DNA of 64,000 nucleotides from contig NC_081841.1 of the NCBI RefSeq assembly GCF_963259705.1, positions 114,116,979 through 114,180,978 on the forward strand. The letters are read 5' to 3'. Below, in pieces: positions 34,556 to 48,400 of the stretch (within the stretch, counting starts at the first letter, position 1; each line of letters starts with the position of its first letter). The notes beneath the pieces are model-generated. The model saw only the letters and a program-made list of their open reading frames with translations. It was not told the origin of the DNA and searched no databases. The stretch is from Myotis daubentonii. Taxonomy: Eukaryota; Chordata; Mammalia; Chiroptera; Vespertilionidae. Made by a program: the position numbers and the translations under genes.

Positions 34556-35020
34556 CTAGAGGCCCAGTGCACAAAAATTTGTGCACTCGGGGGTAGGGGG
34601 TCCCTCAGCCCAGCCTGTGCCCTTTCACAGTCTGGGACCCTTCGGGGGTGACCACTTGCTGGATTAGGTCTGCTCCTCGGGGGATTGGGCCTAAGATGGC
34701 AATCAGACATCCCTCTGGCAGCCCAGCAGCCCTTGGGAGATGTCCACTTGCCAGCGGGGAGCAGACCTAAGCTGCAGTCAGATATCCTTAGTGCTGCTGA
34801 GGAGGTGGGAGAGGCTCCCACCACCACTGCTGTACTGGCAGCCATCAGCCTGGTTTGTGGCTGAGCAGAGCTCCCCTCTGTGAGAGCGCACTGACTACCA
34901 GAAAGCAGCTCCTGCATTGAGCATCTGCCCCCTGGTGGTCAGTGGGTGTCATAATGACCAGTCATTCCCAGTCTTTCTGCTGTTAGGGTCAGTTTGCATA
35001 TTACCCTTTTACTATATAGG
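34556..35020 (-). mobile_element. Helitron, antisense, first of a tandem pair
   Basis: CTAG 34556-34559 on the left and CTATATAGGA on the right (minus start TCCTATATAGTAAAAGGG). It carries CTGCCCCCTGGTGGTCA at 34925-34941. Confidence 0.8.
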
Positions 35021-35630
35021 ATAGAGGCCTGATGCACGGGTGGGGGCCAGCTGGTTTGCCCTGAAGGGTGTCCCGGATCAGGGTGAGGGTCCCGCTTGGG
35101 TGCCTGGCCAGCCTGGGTGAGGGGCTGAGGGCCGTTTTCAGGCTGGCGGGCAACTGGAGCTCCCAGCCTCTTTTTTTTTTTCTTTTTCTTTTTATTCTGG
35201 GATTTATTTACCTTCTATAACTGTCACTGGAGCTGAGAGTCAGCTCCAGCTTTGAGGCCCGGCTCCAGCTCTGAGGCCGTGGCTGGCTGAAAGCAGGTAT
35301 CTGGGTTTGTTTAGCTATTATAATTGAAACTCTGTTGCCATCACTGGCGCTCTAAGCTCTGAGCCCACTGCTGGCTGAAAGCATGTATCTGGTGTTTGTT
35401 TAGCTTCTATAATTGAAACATTGTTGCTTCCAGAGCTCAGAGCTGGGCCGCGGCAGGCAGGGAACCTTGGCTTCCTCCATCACTGGAGCAAGCAAGCCTC
35501 CTGCTCGCTTCAGCTGCTTGGCTGCTGGCTGCCATCTTTCTTGGCAGTTAATTTGCATATCCTGCTGATTAGCCAATGGGAGGCATAGCGGAGGTATGGT
35601 TAATTACCATGTTTGTCTATTATTAGATAG
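35021..35630 (-). mobile_element. Helitron, antisense, second of a tandem pair
   Basis: Left end TAGAGGCCTGATGCACGGG (CTAG lacking its first C) abuts the previous element, and the right end is TATTAGATAGGA. The interior is GC-rich, with CCGGCTCCAGCTCTGAGGC repeats. Confidence 0.7.
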
Positions 35631-36144
35631 GACAGTATTGAAGTCATAGCTATTGCAATCAGAGAAGAGAAAGAAAAGGCATCCAAATTGGAAAGAAAAA
35701 AGTAAACTTTGCAGGTACTATATATAGAGAACCCTAAAAATCCCACTCAAAACCTCCTAAACTGATAAATGAATTTAGTAAAAAGCCAATAGACATATAA
35801 AAAGATGCTCAATGTTACTAATCATGAGAAAAATGCAACTTAAAACAACAAGAAGGTATTATCTCACACCTGTCAGAATGGCTATTGTCAATAAATGAAC
35901 AAAGAACAAATGTTGGTGAGGGTGTGAAAAAAGGAAATGCTTATGCATTGTTGGTGGTTTTGAAAATTGGTGAAACCACTATGGAAAACAGTACGGATGT
36001 TTATTAAAAAAAACCCCAAAAACTAAATATAGAACTAACTCCCTTATGACCCAGCAATTCCAGTTCTAGGTCCTATTAGAAAATTCACAACACTAATTTG
36101 AAAGGACATATGCATTCTTATGTTCATTACAGCATTATTTATAA

Positions 36145-36505
36145 CTAGAGGCCTGATGCACGAAATTTGTGCATGGGGGAGGAGGGGGGTCCCTCACCGC
36201 AGCCTGTGCCCTCTCGCAGTCCAGGACCACTTGTTCCTTACAGCCCACCTGCTCGCTGCTCCTTACAGCTCGGCTTGCTGCTCCTTAGCACTGCTGTGGA
36301 GGTGGAAGAGGCTCCCGCCACTGCCTCTGTGCTCGCTAGCCATGAGCCTGGCTTCTGGCTGAGCGGTGGTTCCCTGTGGGAGCACACTGACCACCAGGGG
36401 GCAGCTCCTGCTGAGCGTTTGACCCCTGGTGGTCAGTGTGCATCACAGCAACCGGTCATTCTGGTCATTCCGCCACAACGTTCACTTAAGCTTTTATTAT
36501 ATAGA
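36145..36505 (-). mobile_element. Helitron, antisense, in L1 3' region
   Basis: CTAG 36145-36148; right end TTTTATTATATAGA. It carries TGACCACCAGGGGGCAGCT (36388-36406) and the inverted CCCCTGGTGGTCA (36423-36435). Confidence 0.85.
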
Positions 36506-37038
36506 TAGCCAAGATATAGAAGCAGACTAAGTGCCTATCAATCAATGATTGGATGAAGAAGTGGGACATATGTATTACTCAGCCATAAAAATGAATCAAA
36601 TCTTACCATTTGTGACTACATGGATGATCCTAGATGATATTACTATAAGTGAAATAAGAAAGACAGAAAAAGACAAATACCATATAATTTTACTTATATG
36701 TGGATTGGATCTAAAGTACAAAATAAATGAACAAACAAAACAGAAACAGACTCACAGCTAGAGTACAAATTAATGGTTGCCTGATGGAAGGGTGTTTGGA
36801 AAGATGGGTGAAAAAGGTGACAGGAAAGGACCTGGAGAACATTAGACTAAGTGAAATAAGCTGGTCAGAGAAAGGCAAGAACCATATGATTTCACTCATA
36901 TATGGTATTTAATCAACAACCTAAACTTCCAAGCAAAATAGAGAAAAACTCAGAGATAGAGAGCAGGCAGACAGCTCTGGTGTGTGTGTGTGTGTGGGGG
37001 GGGGGGGGGGTGGAGGATTGAGGAGGGTGGAGGGATGG

Positions 37039-40000
37039 AACAAAAAAAGTGGATTCCAAGATGGTGGCAGTTTAGATTAAAGCTACACTGACCTTCTTCC
37101 AGACTAAAATGGAATTACAACTGAAATATAGAAAAATCATCCTAAATAACCATCCTGAAGACTAGGTGGAGAGAAGCCTTATAACTAAGGATGTAAAGAG
37201 GAGGCCTCATTGACACTGGTAGGAAGTGCAGAGGGCTGGCCAGGCTCACACAGGTAGCAGCTGAAGTTCTGGAGAGAAAATTAAGCTGTGGGGCATTCCC
37301 CTGAGGAGTCTTGGATCTAAACCCCAAACTGGATCCCCCAAGTCAGAGCACCAGAACCAGGAAAGTTTTCCATATAACATCTGGCTATGAAAAGCAGCGG
37401 GGTTTTTGTCTGCCAGGAAGAGATGGCTAAAGATGGTCTCTTAAAGGGCCCTATATACAACATTTCATTTGCCATTCACCTTGGGATCCAGCAGAGGGAG
37501 GGTAGAATGGACTAGAGCTGTGTGAGGAGAGTCTAAGGGTGGTCGCTCTGAGGAGAGAGTGGAAAAGACAGCTGCTTAGATCCCTATGGTGAGTCATCCC
37601 CTCATACTGCAGAAGCCATCTTTCATAGGCAGACCTTTCTTCTGTCTAATCCATGCAGTATTAGCCTGGGGAGAGCATAGCCCCACCCATTGGAATCCCT
37701 CTCACCTTACTCGTGGAACTTATGCCCAGCTGAGGACTAAAGCTGGAGGCTCACTAAGTGACTGAGGTTAACAGATAGCCTGCAGGTAGAGGTATATCCC
37801 TAGGTGCCTTGAATCTTTGCCTGACCTGCTCCTGGGCTTAGGACTACCAAAGTCAGACTTCAGTTTGCAGCTTGGTCCTTCCACATGCAGCCAGGCCCAG
37901 CAGAGGGAGCCACAAGTTGTGGATCACTGATAACTCTAAACAGGTTGCTCAGGGCCAATCATAGACAATGTCTGACACTGGTCTGCAACAGAGTCCCTCT
38001 GAAGAGTCCCAGAGCCAATACACCCAGTGGCCAGCTTCACACAACAACAGAGCAGGATCTAATAAACTTCACAAGCAGCATATCCACAGGGAAATATTGG
38101 CAGGCACCAAAACATGCTGAAGTGAATTCTGTGTTGTGTGATCAGCACCTGCACAGCAGCCTGTATGTTGTGTTGGGGGTTGAGCCTTACTGTCAGCCAG
38201 GCTGAAGGTTGAGCCCATGCACGAATGGGCCAATAGCAATCAATTACTACAGGAGGGTCCTCACAAGGAACAATCTTAGAGCACCCAGTTCTGGTGATCA
38301 GGAAGACTGTGCCACTGGATCCCACAACTACCTACTACATAAGACAACCCTACCAAGAGTGAGTTCTAGCAGATCTATCTAATACATAGAAAACACGAAG
38401 AGACAGACAAAATGGGAGACAAAGAAACAGGCCTCAAATAACAGAACAAGAGAATTATCCTAAAGAAGAGCTAAATGAAGTGGAAATAATTTATCAGATA
38501 TAGAGTTCAGAATAATGATTATAAAGATGCTCAACAGCATAGAAAAGGATATGGAAATTATAAAAAGGTCCAGTCAGAAATGAAGAATGCCAAATCTGAA
38601 ATAAAGAATACATTGGAAGGAGTAAACAGTAGGCTCAATGAAGCAGGGATTGTACCCATCATTTGGAAGACAAGGTAGAAAACAACAACCAATCAGAGCA
38701 GCAAAAAAGAAAAAAGACAAAAATGAGGATAATTTAAGGGGCCATTGGTACAACATAAAGCTTAACAACATCCATATGATAGTTACACCAGAAGGAGAAG
38801 AGAGAAGGGATCTGGTGAAGGAATAAGACATAGAAGTCCAGGAAGCACAGAGTCTCAAACAGGATGGAACCAAGAGGCTGACACCAAACACATCATATTA
38901 AAATGCCAAAAGTTAAAGACAAAGAGAGAATCTTAAAAGCCTAGAGAGAAAGGCAGCCAACGATGCATAAAGGAGCTCCCATAAGATTGTCAGCTAATTT
39001 CTCAACAGAAACATTTCAAGCCAGAAGAGATTTTCATGAAATATTTGAAGTGCTGAAAAACAAGGACCTACAACCAAGATTACTTTACCCAGCAAAGCTA
39101 TCATTTAAAATTTAAGGAGAGATAAAGAGGTTCCACACAAAATAAAGGAGTTTGTTATTGCCCACCCAGTATTACAGGAAATGATAAAGGCTTGCTTAAG
39201 ATATTTCATGCAACTGGAAATGGGAAAAAAAGCTGGGTAGCAATTCTTATATCTGAAAAAATAGACTTTAAAACCAAGGATATAGTAAGAGACAAAGAAG
39301 GATACTATGTAATGATAAACAATACAACAAGAGGATATAACCCTTGTAAACATTTATGCACCCAACATAGGAGCACCTAAATATGTAAAGAAAATCTTGA
39401 TAGACATAAAGGGAGAGACTGAGAATAATACAGTCATAGTAGGGGATTTTAACACCCCATTGACATCAATAGATAAGTCTTCCAGACAGAAAATCAATAT
39501 GGAGATGGCAATCTTAAATGACACATTAAATCAAATGGATTTATTGATATCTTCAAAGCATTCCACCCCAAGGCAGCAGAATATACATTCTACTGCATTC
39601 CACATTCAAATGCATGTGGAATGTTTTCTAGGAAAGAGCACATGTTAGGACACAAAACAATTCTCAATAAATTTAAGAAGATTGAAATCATATCAAGCAT
39701 CTTCTCTGAACATATTGCTGTGAAACTGGAAATCAATCAAAAGAAGAAAATTGAAAAACATACAAAGACATGGATGCTAAATAACATGTTCCTAAATAAT
39801 GAAATATTTAACAATGAGATCAAGAAAGAAAACAAAAGACCTTGAAATAAATGAAAATGAGAATACAACAACAAAAAATCGGTGGAACACAGGGAAAGTG
39901 GTCCTAAAGAGAGAAATTCATAGCATTACAGTCCTATCTTAAGACACAAGAAAAAGCTCAAATAAATAATCTAACTTTACACTCAAAGAAACTTAAAAAA

Positions 40001-41160
40001 GAAAAAGAAAGCCAGAGTGAGTAGAAAGAAGAAATAATAAAATCAGAGCAGAAATAAATAAAATAGAGTTAAACAAAAACAGAAGAGATAATCAAACCAA
40101 GAGCTGCTTCTTTGAAAAGATAAATAGGATTGACACACATTTAATCAGACTCATCAAGAAAAAAAGAGAGGACCCAAATAAATCAGAAATGAAAGAGGAG
40201 AAGAACTGTCACTAATCATCAAAAAGATGTAAATTAAAACCACAATGAGATATCACCTCACACCTATCAGAATGGCTACTATCAACAAATCAACAAACAA
40301 CAAGTATTAGTGAGGATGTGGAGAAAAAGGAACTCATATGCACTGTTGGTGGGAATGCAGTGTTGCAGCCACTGTGGACAGCAGTATGGAATTACCTCAA
40401 AACTTAAAAATGGAACTACCTTATGACCCAGTGATTCCACTTTGGGCAATTTATCCAAAGAAACCTGAAACACTAATTTGAAAGAAGATATACACCCCTA
40501 TATTCATTAGTATTATTTACAGTAGCCAGGATTTGGAATAGCCCAAGTGTCCATCAGTAGATGAGTGGATAAAAAAGCTGTTGTACATTTACACAATAGA
40601 ATACTACTCTGCCTTAAAAAGGTAGCAAATATTTCCCTTAGAGACTGCATGGATGGACCTGAAAAACATTACGCTAAATGAAATAAGCCAGTCAGAGAAA
40701 GCCAAATGCCATATGAATTCACACATATGTAGAATTTAATGAACAAACTGAACTACCAAGCAAAATAGAGACAAACTCATAGAGAGCAGGCTGACAGCTC
40801 TGGTGGGGGCAGGGGAGTGGAGTTTGGAGGGTGGAAGGATTGAACAAAAAGGAAAAAAAAAACAGAGAACTCATGGACATAGACAAGAGTATGGTGATTG
40901 CGACGGGGGTGGGGGTGGAGGTGGAAGAGAGCATAGATGGGACAAATGATGATGGGGCAAAAAAGAAAAAAAGAAGTACAAACCAATAGTTAGAAAATAG
41001 TAATAGTCATGGGATAAAAAGAAGAGCGTAGCAAATCTAATCAATAATATTGTGATATGTATGATACCGGGTGGGTACAAGAATTATGAGGGGATGACTT
41101 TGTAAATTATATAAATGTCTAGCCACTGTTCTGTAAAATGGAAATTAATAAAAAATATTG
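37039..41160 (+). mobile_element. LINE-1 copy, 5' leader to 3' tail, RT core deleted
   Basis: Leader 37039-38390, ORF1 relic 38390-39110, ORF2 endonuclease part 39140-40200 (QKINMEMAILNDTLNQMDLL). At about 40200 it jumps to the ORF2 C-terminal region (ACCTATCAGAATGGCTACTA) and reaches a tail at 41130-41160. Compared with 46690-48830 about 2 kb including the RT catalytic core is absent. All frames are broken. Confidence 0.75.
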
Positions 41161-42581
41161 AATATCAACTGTAATTGATAAATGAAGAAAACAAAAAGCT
41201 AAATAAAAAGGAAATATAGGGAGAAGACAAGATGGCAGCGGAACAGGCAGACGCGTCCCAAGCTTGTCCCGGAGCAAATAGAATGAGCAGTTGAAACAAA
41301 TAACATCTATCCTGAATTGGCGAAGGACACTCAGCTGGTAAGATATTTTGCAGCCCAGAAGGGCAGAGTTCCCCTGGAAAGGTAAAAACCAGGGATCTGG
41401 GCAGAAAAGTTTGCCAGATCTCTGAGCCCAGAGGGTCAGAGGGAAACCGCATGGCGGCACCCAGTCGTGTCCCTTGGGACAGGCACAGCCTCTGACGGGG
41501 TAAAGGACATCCCCAGGGCTGTTGGCACTGGGGGATTTGAGATCTGGATTCCATAATTCCTGAGGACTGAGCCCAACGGGGGCAGCCTGAAGCCCTGACC
41601 AGACCACGCAGTGCTGGAAAGAGAGGAGCTCACAGAGACTCAGTCTTCCCCATTTCTGCGGCCGGTGTTTGTTTGTTTGTTTGTTTGTTTTCACTGGACC
41701 CTGTTCATAGGACATTTCGGATACAGACACTCACCTGTGCTGAGGAACAGGAGAAGGTGTAGACGAGTGGAATCTGGGGAGAGGCTGGGGAGAGAAGGGG
41801 GTCCAGGAGAGGTGGAAGCAAATTGAGTGCTGAGTCATGCCTGAGCCCAGGACCTGGGCAGCCATTTTCTCCTGAAGATATAACCCCTCCCTCCAGTCTA
41901 TAGGCAACAAATACAGCCACACCCAGATTCCACCATGAATGGTATAAAGGATTAAAAAAATCTGAATAGTCCCTGGGAGTCCACAGGGTCTGGCCTATAG
42001 AGAGGATTTCAGTCCCAGCAACAGAAAAATAAAAAAATCTCAGACATTTCAGAAGACTGGGATCTTAAGCCAGCCAAAGGAACATTTCAATTTTTCATTT
42101 TTATTTTTTAAAATTATTTTGTTAGCTCTTTTTTTTTTTTTTTTTTTTTGCTTTTTTGTTTTCCTTTGTTGCTTAAGCCAGCCAAAGGACGACATTTTAA
42201 TTTCTCATTTTTATTTTTTTTATTATTTTTTAGCTCTTTTTTTCTTTTTTTTCCGCTTTTTTATTTGCTTTCCTTTATTTGTTTGATTTATTTTCTACTT
42301 CTTTTCACATTATTTTTTCATCATTCAATTTTATTTTATTTTTACTTGCTATTTTCTATTTTTATATCATTTTTTAAATCAATTTTTTTGTAAATATATT
42401 ATTTTGTTCCCCTTCTTTCTCTTCTTATCTACTCATCCCTTTTCTACTTCCTCTTTATTGAATTGAGGTCCTCCCCATATTTGTATATCAGCTCAGCCTC
42501 TACAGATTCAGCCCCCACCCTTTACTGGGTGTTTGATGTTTGTATTTGTTTGGTTTATCTATTGGATCTGTGATGTTTTCT

Positions 42582-42582
<1 letters not shown>

Positions 42583-42627
<45 letters not shown>
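42583..42627 (+). repeat. (TA)n microsatellite
   Basis: Pure alternating TA tract within the L1 5' part. Confidence 0.95.
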
Positions 42628-42629
<2 letters not shown>

Positions 42630-42956
42630 TCTTTTTTATTTTCTCTCCTATCTTTTTTTTTCTCTCTTAGATATCATTTGTGCTCTCTTTTCTCTCCCCT
42701 AATTCTCTTTTCTCAGGTGGTCACTTATATTGGGGTTATCGGTGTCATGAGTACATTCATGCTTTGTTCCTTTTGGGTCATGTCTTGTTAGGGTGAATTT
42801 TGTCCTGTTTGGCTAAAGTGCTAGAGAGCAAGCTACATAACCAGACACCTGGAGAGGAAACTTCATTAACGAATGGGTCAATTACACCCCTAGACCCAGC
42901 TACAGAGGCAGGAAGAAGGTGGCAGTGAGGAAGCAAAAGAGGAGTGTGTGGTTGTG

Positions 42957-42957
42957 T

Positions 42958-43001
<44 letters not shown>
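42957..43001 (+). repeat. (GT)n microsatellite
   Basis: Pure GT tract within the L1 5' part. Confidence 0.95.
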
Positions 43002-43005
<4 letters not shown>

Positions 43006-43334
43006 AGGCATAGTTAGACACCGCAGGACCTTCGGGGGCAGGCTAACTGGGCTAGCCTAACTAGGCAGCCTCTGCTACCATTGCAAACAGGACCAGAGGC
43101 CTCGCCTTTTTGAAGGGGAGAGCTGATGTAACTGAGAGCCCAGCCTCAACTCCAACCAGAGTGCCCTCAGGTAACACCTGGGACTCTAAAGCCACACCTG
43201 CCAGGGACCTGCTACCTTGGCTGTGGTTCCATGGTCACCGAGTCTCCAGCCACCCTGGGCGCAGGTTCCTGTGAGTTCTGAAGCACGCTCCCCTCTGACC
43301 AGCCCAATGCTTTAGTCCAGTGCATTGCAACCAT

Positions 43335-44450
43335 GTGAGCAGCATGCTCCTGTCCAAAGAGCATCAGCCCTGCGAGCAGCCTGTCCCAGGCCTAACAGCA
43401 GCAGCCTCAAAACCCTGTACAAGGAGCAGCAGCTGTGTGAGCGGCCCACTCCCTCATCCAAGGAGCAGCAACCACGTGAGCAACCCGACCCGTCCAAGAA
43501 GCAGTAGCCACATGAGCAGTCTGCCTACATCTGAGGAACAGCAGCTCTGCGCTTCCCGCCCCCATCCAAGGAGCAGCAGCTGCGCACAGCCCGCACCCTG
43601 CACCAGTCTGAGGAGCAGCTGCGCAAGCCTCTTGCCCTCATCCAAGCAGCAGCAGCCGCATGAGCAGCCTGCCCAATCTGAGGAGCAGCAGCTGTGTGAA
43701 CAGCCTGCTCCCATTGGAGGAGCAGCAGACACACATGCAGCTTGTTCCCACCTGAAGAGAAAAAGCCATGCAAGCAGCCCACTCCCCATCCAAGGAGCAG
43801 CAGCCACGTGAGCAGACAACCCCCATACAAGGAGCAGCAGCCACACATGCAGCTCACTCCAGCCCAAGGAGCTGCAGCCACCTGAGCAGCTCGCCCCTGT
43901 CCGAGGAGTAGCAGCTACACGAACAGATAGACTGACCACATCTGAGGAGTGGCAGCCCTGCCCAGCCCACACTGGTCCAAGGAGCATCAGCCACATGCAG
44001 TCTGCACCTGTCTGACGAGCAGCAGCTGGGTGAGCATCCCACCCCCATTTGAGGAGCAGCAGCCGCACATGCAGCTCACTCCCACCCAAGGAGCAGCAGC
44101 CACACAAGCAGCCCATCTCCCATCTGAAGAGTAGCAGCTGCGCGAGCAGCCCACACCCATATGAGGAGAAATAGCCCTGGAAAAAACCTGCCCCTGTCCA
44201 AAGAACGGTAGCCTCATGAGCAGCCTGCTCCATCTGAGGAACAGCAGCAGCGTGCAGCCAGCCCTGATCCAAGGAGCAACAGCCACGTGAGCAGTCCGTG
44301 CCCATCAGAGGAGCAGAAGCCACATGAACAGCCCGCTTCTGTCTAAGAAGCAGCAGCCGTGCTCAGCCCACCCCCACCTGAAGAGCAGCAGCCTCGTGAT
44401 CAGCCCACCCCTGTCCAAGGAACAGCAGCTGGGCGAGCAGCCTCACCTAA
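43335..44450 (+). repeat. 36-bp minisatellite in the L1 5' region
   Basis: Degenerate units such as AAGGAGCAGCAGCCACATGA and GCAGCCCGCCCCCATCTGAG recur at about 36-bp spacing, roughly 30 units. Because 36 is a multiple of three, long open frames arise on both strands (for example antisense 43454-44323) without implying a gene. Confidence 0.85.
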
Positions 44451-44596
44451 CCAGGCAGAGGAAACACCATTGCTGCGAACAGCAACCACCACAGGAGCTG
44501 TGGCCAACTGAGGGGCAACTGCAGACAGAGGAACCACTGCCACCCAAGGAGCAACCCTGCACGACTCGACACCTAGATCAGTTGGGAAGACCAAAA

Positions 44597-44911
44597 ATGG
44601 GTAGAAAAAGAAACCCCCAAAGGAAAGAAAAAGATGAATTGCCAGAAAAGCGGCTAAGTGAAACAGAGGCATGCAATGTGTCAGAAAAAGATTTCAGAAT
44701 AAGGGTCCTAGACTGCATAAACCGGATGGAGGAAAAAATCAACAACTTATGTAAGAATCAAGAAGAAATGAAGAGTGATATAGCTGCAATAAAAAACACC
44801 ATGGAAAGTTTCAAAAGTAGACTAGGAGAAGCGGAGGACCGAATTAGCCGATTAGAAGACAGGGAAGCAAAACACACCAAAACTGAACTGCAATTGGAGA
44901 AAAAAATTTAA
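44597..44911 (+). pseudogene. LINE-1 ORF1 (truncated by stop)
   Basis: Begins MGRKRNPQRKEKDELPEKRL and runs into a coiled coil (RMEEKINNLCKNQEEMKSDI, RLGEAEDRISRLEDREAKH), then stops at TAA 44909-44911. RNA-binding ORF1p normally continues for about 230 more residues; those codons follow (44912-45430) with further stops. Confidence 0.85.
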
Positions 44912-45487
44912 AGACAGGAGGAGAGTCTAAGGGAGCTATGGGACAAAATGAAACGAAGCAACATACGAATAATAGGGGTGCCAGAACAATAGGAAGAGGA
45001 ACAAGGCTTAGAAAACCTATTCGAAGAAATATTGTCCGAAAACTTCCCTGATGTGGGGAAGAAAAAGTCACACAAGGACAGAGAGTCCCAAACAAGATGA
45101 ACCTGAAAAGACCCACACCAAGACACATCATAATTACGATGGCAAATGTTCAGGACAAAGAGAGAATTATGAAGGTTGCAAGAAAGAGACAAAGTTACGT
45201 ACAAGGGATCTCCCATTAATTATCAAATGATTTCTCAACAGAAACACATTAGGCCAGAAAAGAATGGACAGAAATTTACAAAGTGATGCAAAGCAAGGGA
45301 CTGTATCCAAGAATACTCTATCCAGCAAGGCTATTTTTCAAAATTGAAGGGGAAATAAGCTTCACAGACAAAAAAAGAGGCTAAGGGAGTTTATCACTAC
45401 CAAACAAGCAATGCAGGAAATGCTAAAGGGACTGGTGTAAAAAGAAGAAATAAAAAGGTAAGAAAGACACAGACACAAAAAATAAAA

Positions 45488-48400
45488 ATGCCTACAAACA
45501 AGAACTTTTCAATAATAACTTTAAACATAAATGGATTAATTGCTCCAATCAAAAGACATCAAGTGGCTGAATGGATAAAAAAACATGACCCATACATTTG
45601 CTGTCTACAAGAGACCCACCTCAGAAGAAGGGACTCAAACAGACTGAAAGTGAAGGGATGGAAAAATATCTTTCAGGCAAATGGAAATGAAAAAAAAAGC
45701 TGGGGTAGCAATACTTATATCAGACAAAATAGACCTCAAAGTGAAGGCCATAACAAGAGATAAGGAAGGCCACTTCATAGTACTAAAGGGATACATATAA
45801 CAAGAGGATATAACCCTGATAAACATATATGCACCCAATGTAGGAGCACCCAAATACATAAAAAAAAAAAACTCCTGGAAGATATCAAGGGAGAGATCAA
45901 CGACAATACAATCATAGTAGGGGACTTTAATACACCACTGACATCACTGGATAAATCCTCTAGACAAAAAATCAGCAAAGAAACAGCAATACTAAATGAC
46001 TCACTAGATCAGATGGACCTATTTGACATCTTCAGAACATTTCACCCCAAAGCCACAGAATATACGTTCTCCTCAAGTGCACATGGGACATTTTCAAAAT
46101 TAGACCACATATTGGGTCACAAGCAAAGTCACCCCAAATTCAAGAAGATTGGAATCATACCAAGCATCTTCTCAGACGACAATGACATAATAATAGAAAT
46201 AAACTACAATAAAAACAATCCAAAACACTCAAACACTTGGAAGCTGAAAAGCATGTAATTAAATATTGATAGTGTCACAAATGAGATCAAAGAAGAAATT
46301 AAAAACATCCTGGAAACTAATGACAATGAAAACACAACAATCCAAAACCTAATGGACACAATGAAAGCAGTACTGAGAGGGAAGTTTATAGCTCTACAGG
46401 CCTACCTAAAAAAGCAAAAAAAAAAAAAAGATAGTAAATCATCTAACTCTACAACTCAAAGAATTAGAAAGAGAGCAACAAGGAAAGCCCAAAGTGAGCA
46501 GAAGGAAGGAGATAATAAAGATCAGAGCAGAAATAAATGACATAGAGACCAAAAAAAAAACAAAAAACAAAAAACAAAAAAAACAATAAGGAAGATCAAT
46601 GAAACCAAGAGCTGGTTCTTTGAAAGGATAAACAAGATTGATGAACCTCTAGCCAGGCTCACTAAGAAGCAAAGAGAGAGGAACCAAATAAAATCAGAAA
46701 TGATAGAGTGAAATAACAACAGACCCCACAGAAATACAAAGGATTATTAAAAAATACTATGAGCAACTCTACTCCAACAAACTAGACAACCTGGAGTAAA
46801 TGGACATATTCCTAGAAAAATACAACCTTCTCAAACTCAATCAGGAAGAATCTACAAATCTCAATAGGCCAATAACTATGGAAGTAATTGAAGCAGGCAT
46901 CAAAAAGCTTCCAGCAAAAAAAGCCCAGGGCCAGATGGCTTCACAGGGGAGTTTTACCAAACATGCAAGGAAGAACTAAAAGCTATCCTCCTCAGACTAT
47001 TCCAAAAAATTCAAGAGGAAGGAACACTTCCCAGCTCATTCTATGAAGCCAGCATCACCCTCATACCAAAACCAGATTAAGACAACACAATGAAAGAGAA
47101 TTACAGGCCAATATCCCTCATGAACATAGATGCCAAAATACTCAACAAAATCTTAGCAAATCGGATCAAGCAGTACATCAGAAAGATCATACACCCTGAC
47201 GAAGTAGGATTTATCCCAGGGATGCAAGGATGGTACAATATCCACAAATCAATAAACGTGATACATCACATAAACAAATTGAGAGAAAAAACCACATAGT
47301 CATTTCAATTGATGCAGAAAAAGCATTTGACAAAATCCAACACCCATTTTTGATAAACTCTAAGCAAGGTGGGAATAGAGGATCATACCTCAACATAACA
47401 GAATCCATATATGACAAACCCACAGCCAACATCATACTCAATGGGCACAAACTAAAACCATTTCCCCTAAGAACAGGCACAAGACAGGGATGCCCACTCT
47501 CACCATTCCTGTCCGACATAGTACTGGAAGTATTAGCCATTGCGATTAGACAAGAAGAAGAAATAAAAGGCGTCCAAATTGGAAAAGAAGAAGTAAAGCT
47601 GTCCTTATTCACAGATCACATGATATTGTACCTAAAAAACCCTAAAGACTCCATTAAAAAATTGTTACACTTAATAAATGAATTTGGCAATGTATCAGGA
47701 TACAAAATTAATGCCCAAAACTCTATGGCATTTCTATACACCAATAGTGAACTTACAGAAACAGAGACTAAAAAAGCAATCCCATTTACCATCACACCAA
47801 AAAAATTAAGATACCTAGGAATAAAGCTAACTAAAGAGGTAAAAGACCTCTTCTCAGAAAACTACAGGATGTTAAAAAAAGAGATAGAGGAAGACATAAA
47901 CAGATGGAAGAACATACCATATTCATGGATTAGTAGAATCAACATCATTAAAATGTCCATACTACCCAAAGCAATCCATACATTCATTGCACTTCCCATT
48001 AATATACCAACAGCATATTTCACAGACCTAGAACGAACGCTCCAAAAATTCATCTAGAATAAAAAAAGACCCTGAATAGCTTCAGCGATCCTGAGAAAGA
48101 AGAACAAAGTATGTGGGATCTCAATACCTTATATCAAGCTGTATTACAAAGCCACGGTTCTCAAAACTGCCTGGTACTGGCACAAAAACAGATTTATCAA
48201 TCAATGGAATAGAATGGAGAATCCAGAAATCGACCCAAACCAATATGCTCAATTAATATTTGACAAAGGAGGCAAGAACCTACAATAACGTCAAGACAGT
48301 CTCTTCAATAAATGGTGTTGGGAAAATTGGACAGATACATGCAAAAAAAAATGAAACTAGACCACCAACTTACACCATACACAAAAATAAACTCAAAATG

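Larger units (their letters stand above)
33146..37038 (+). mobile_element. LINE-1 ORF2 and 3' end, continued, with Helitron insertions
   Basis: Continues the L1 cut at 28221: ORF2 RT words resume near 33190 ([17 protein letters not shown]), then the C-terminal domain (35650-36140, 36510-36910), a G-rich 3' part and a short A-tail at 37031. It is interrupted by Helitrons at 33342-34396, 34556-35630 and 36145-36505. Confidence 0.75.

Noticed and set aside
43454..44323. A 289-codon antisense frame rich in Cys, Gly and Ser
   Set aside because: It arises from the 36-bp minisatellite, whose period is a multiple of three and keeps several frames open on both strands.
47230..48057. An active reverse transcriptase gene
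   Set aside because: It is the RT part of an L1 ORF2 whose catalytic motif is altered to FTDHM and whose flanking frames are broken.
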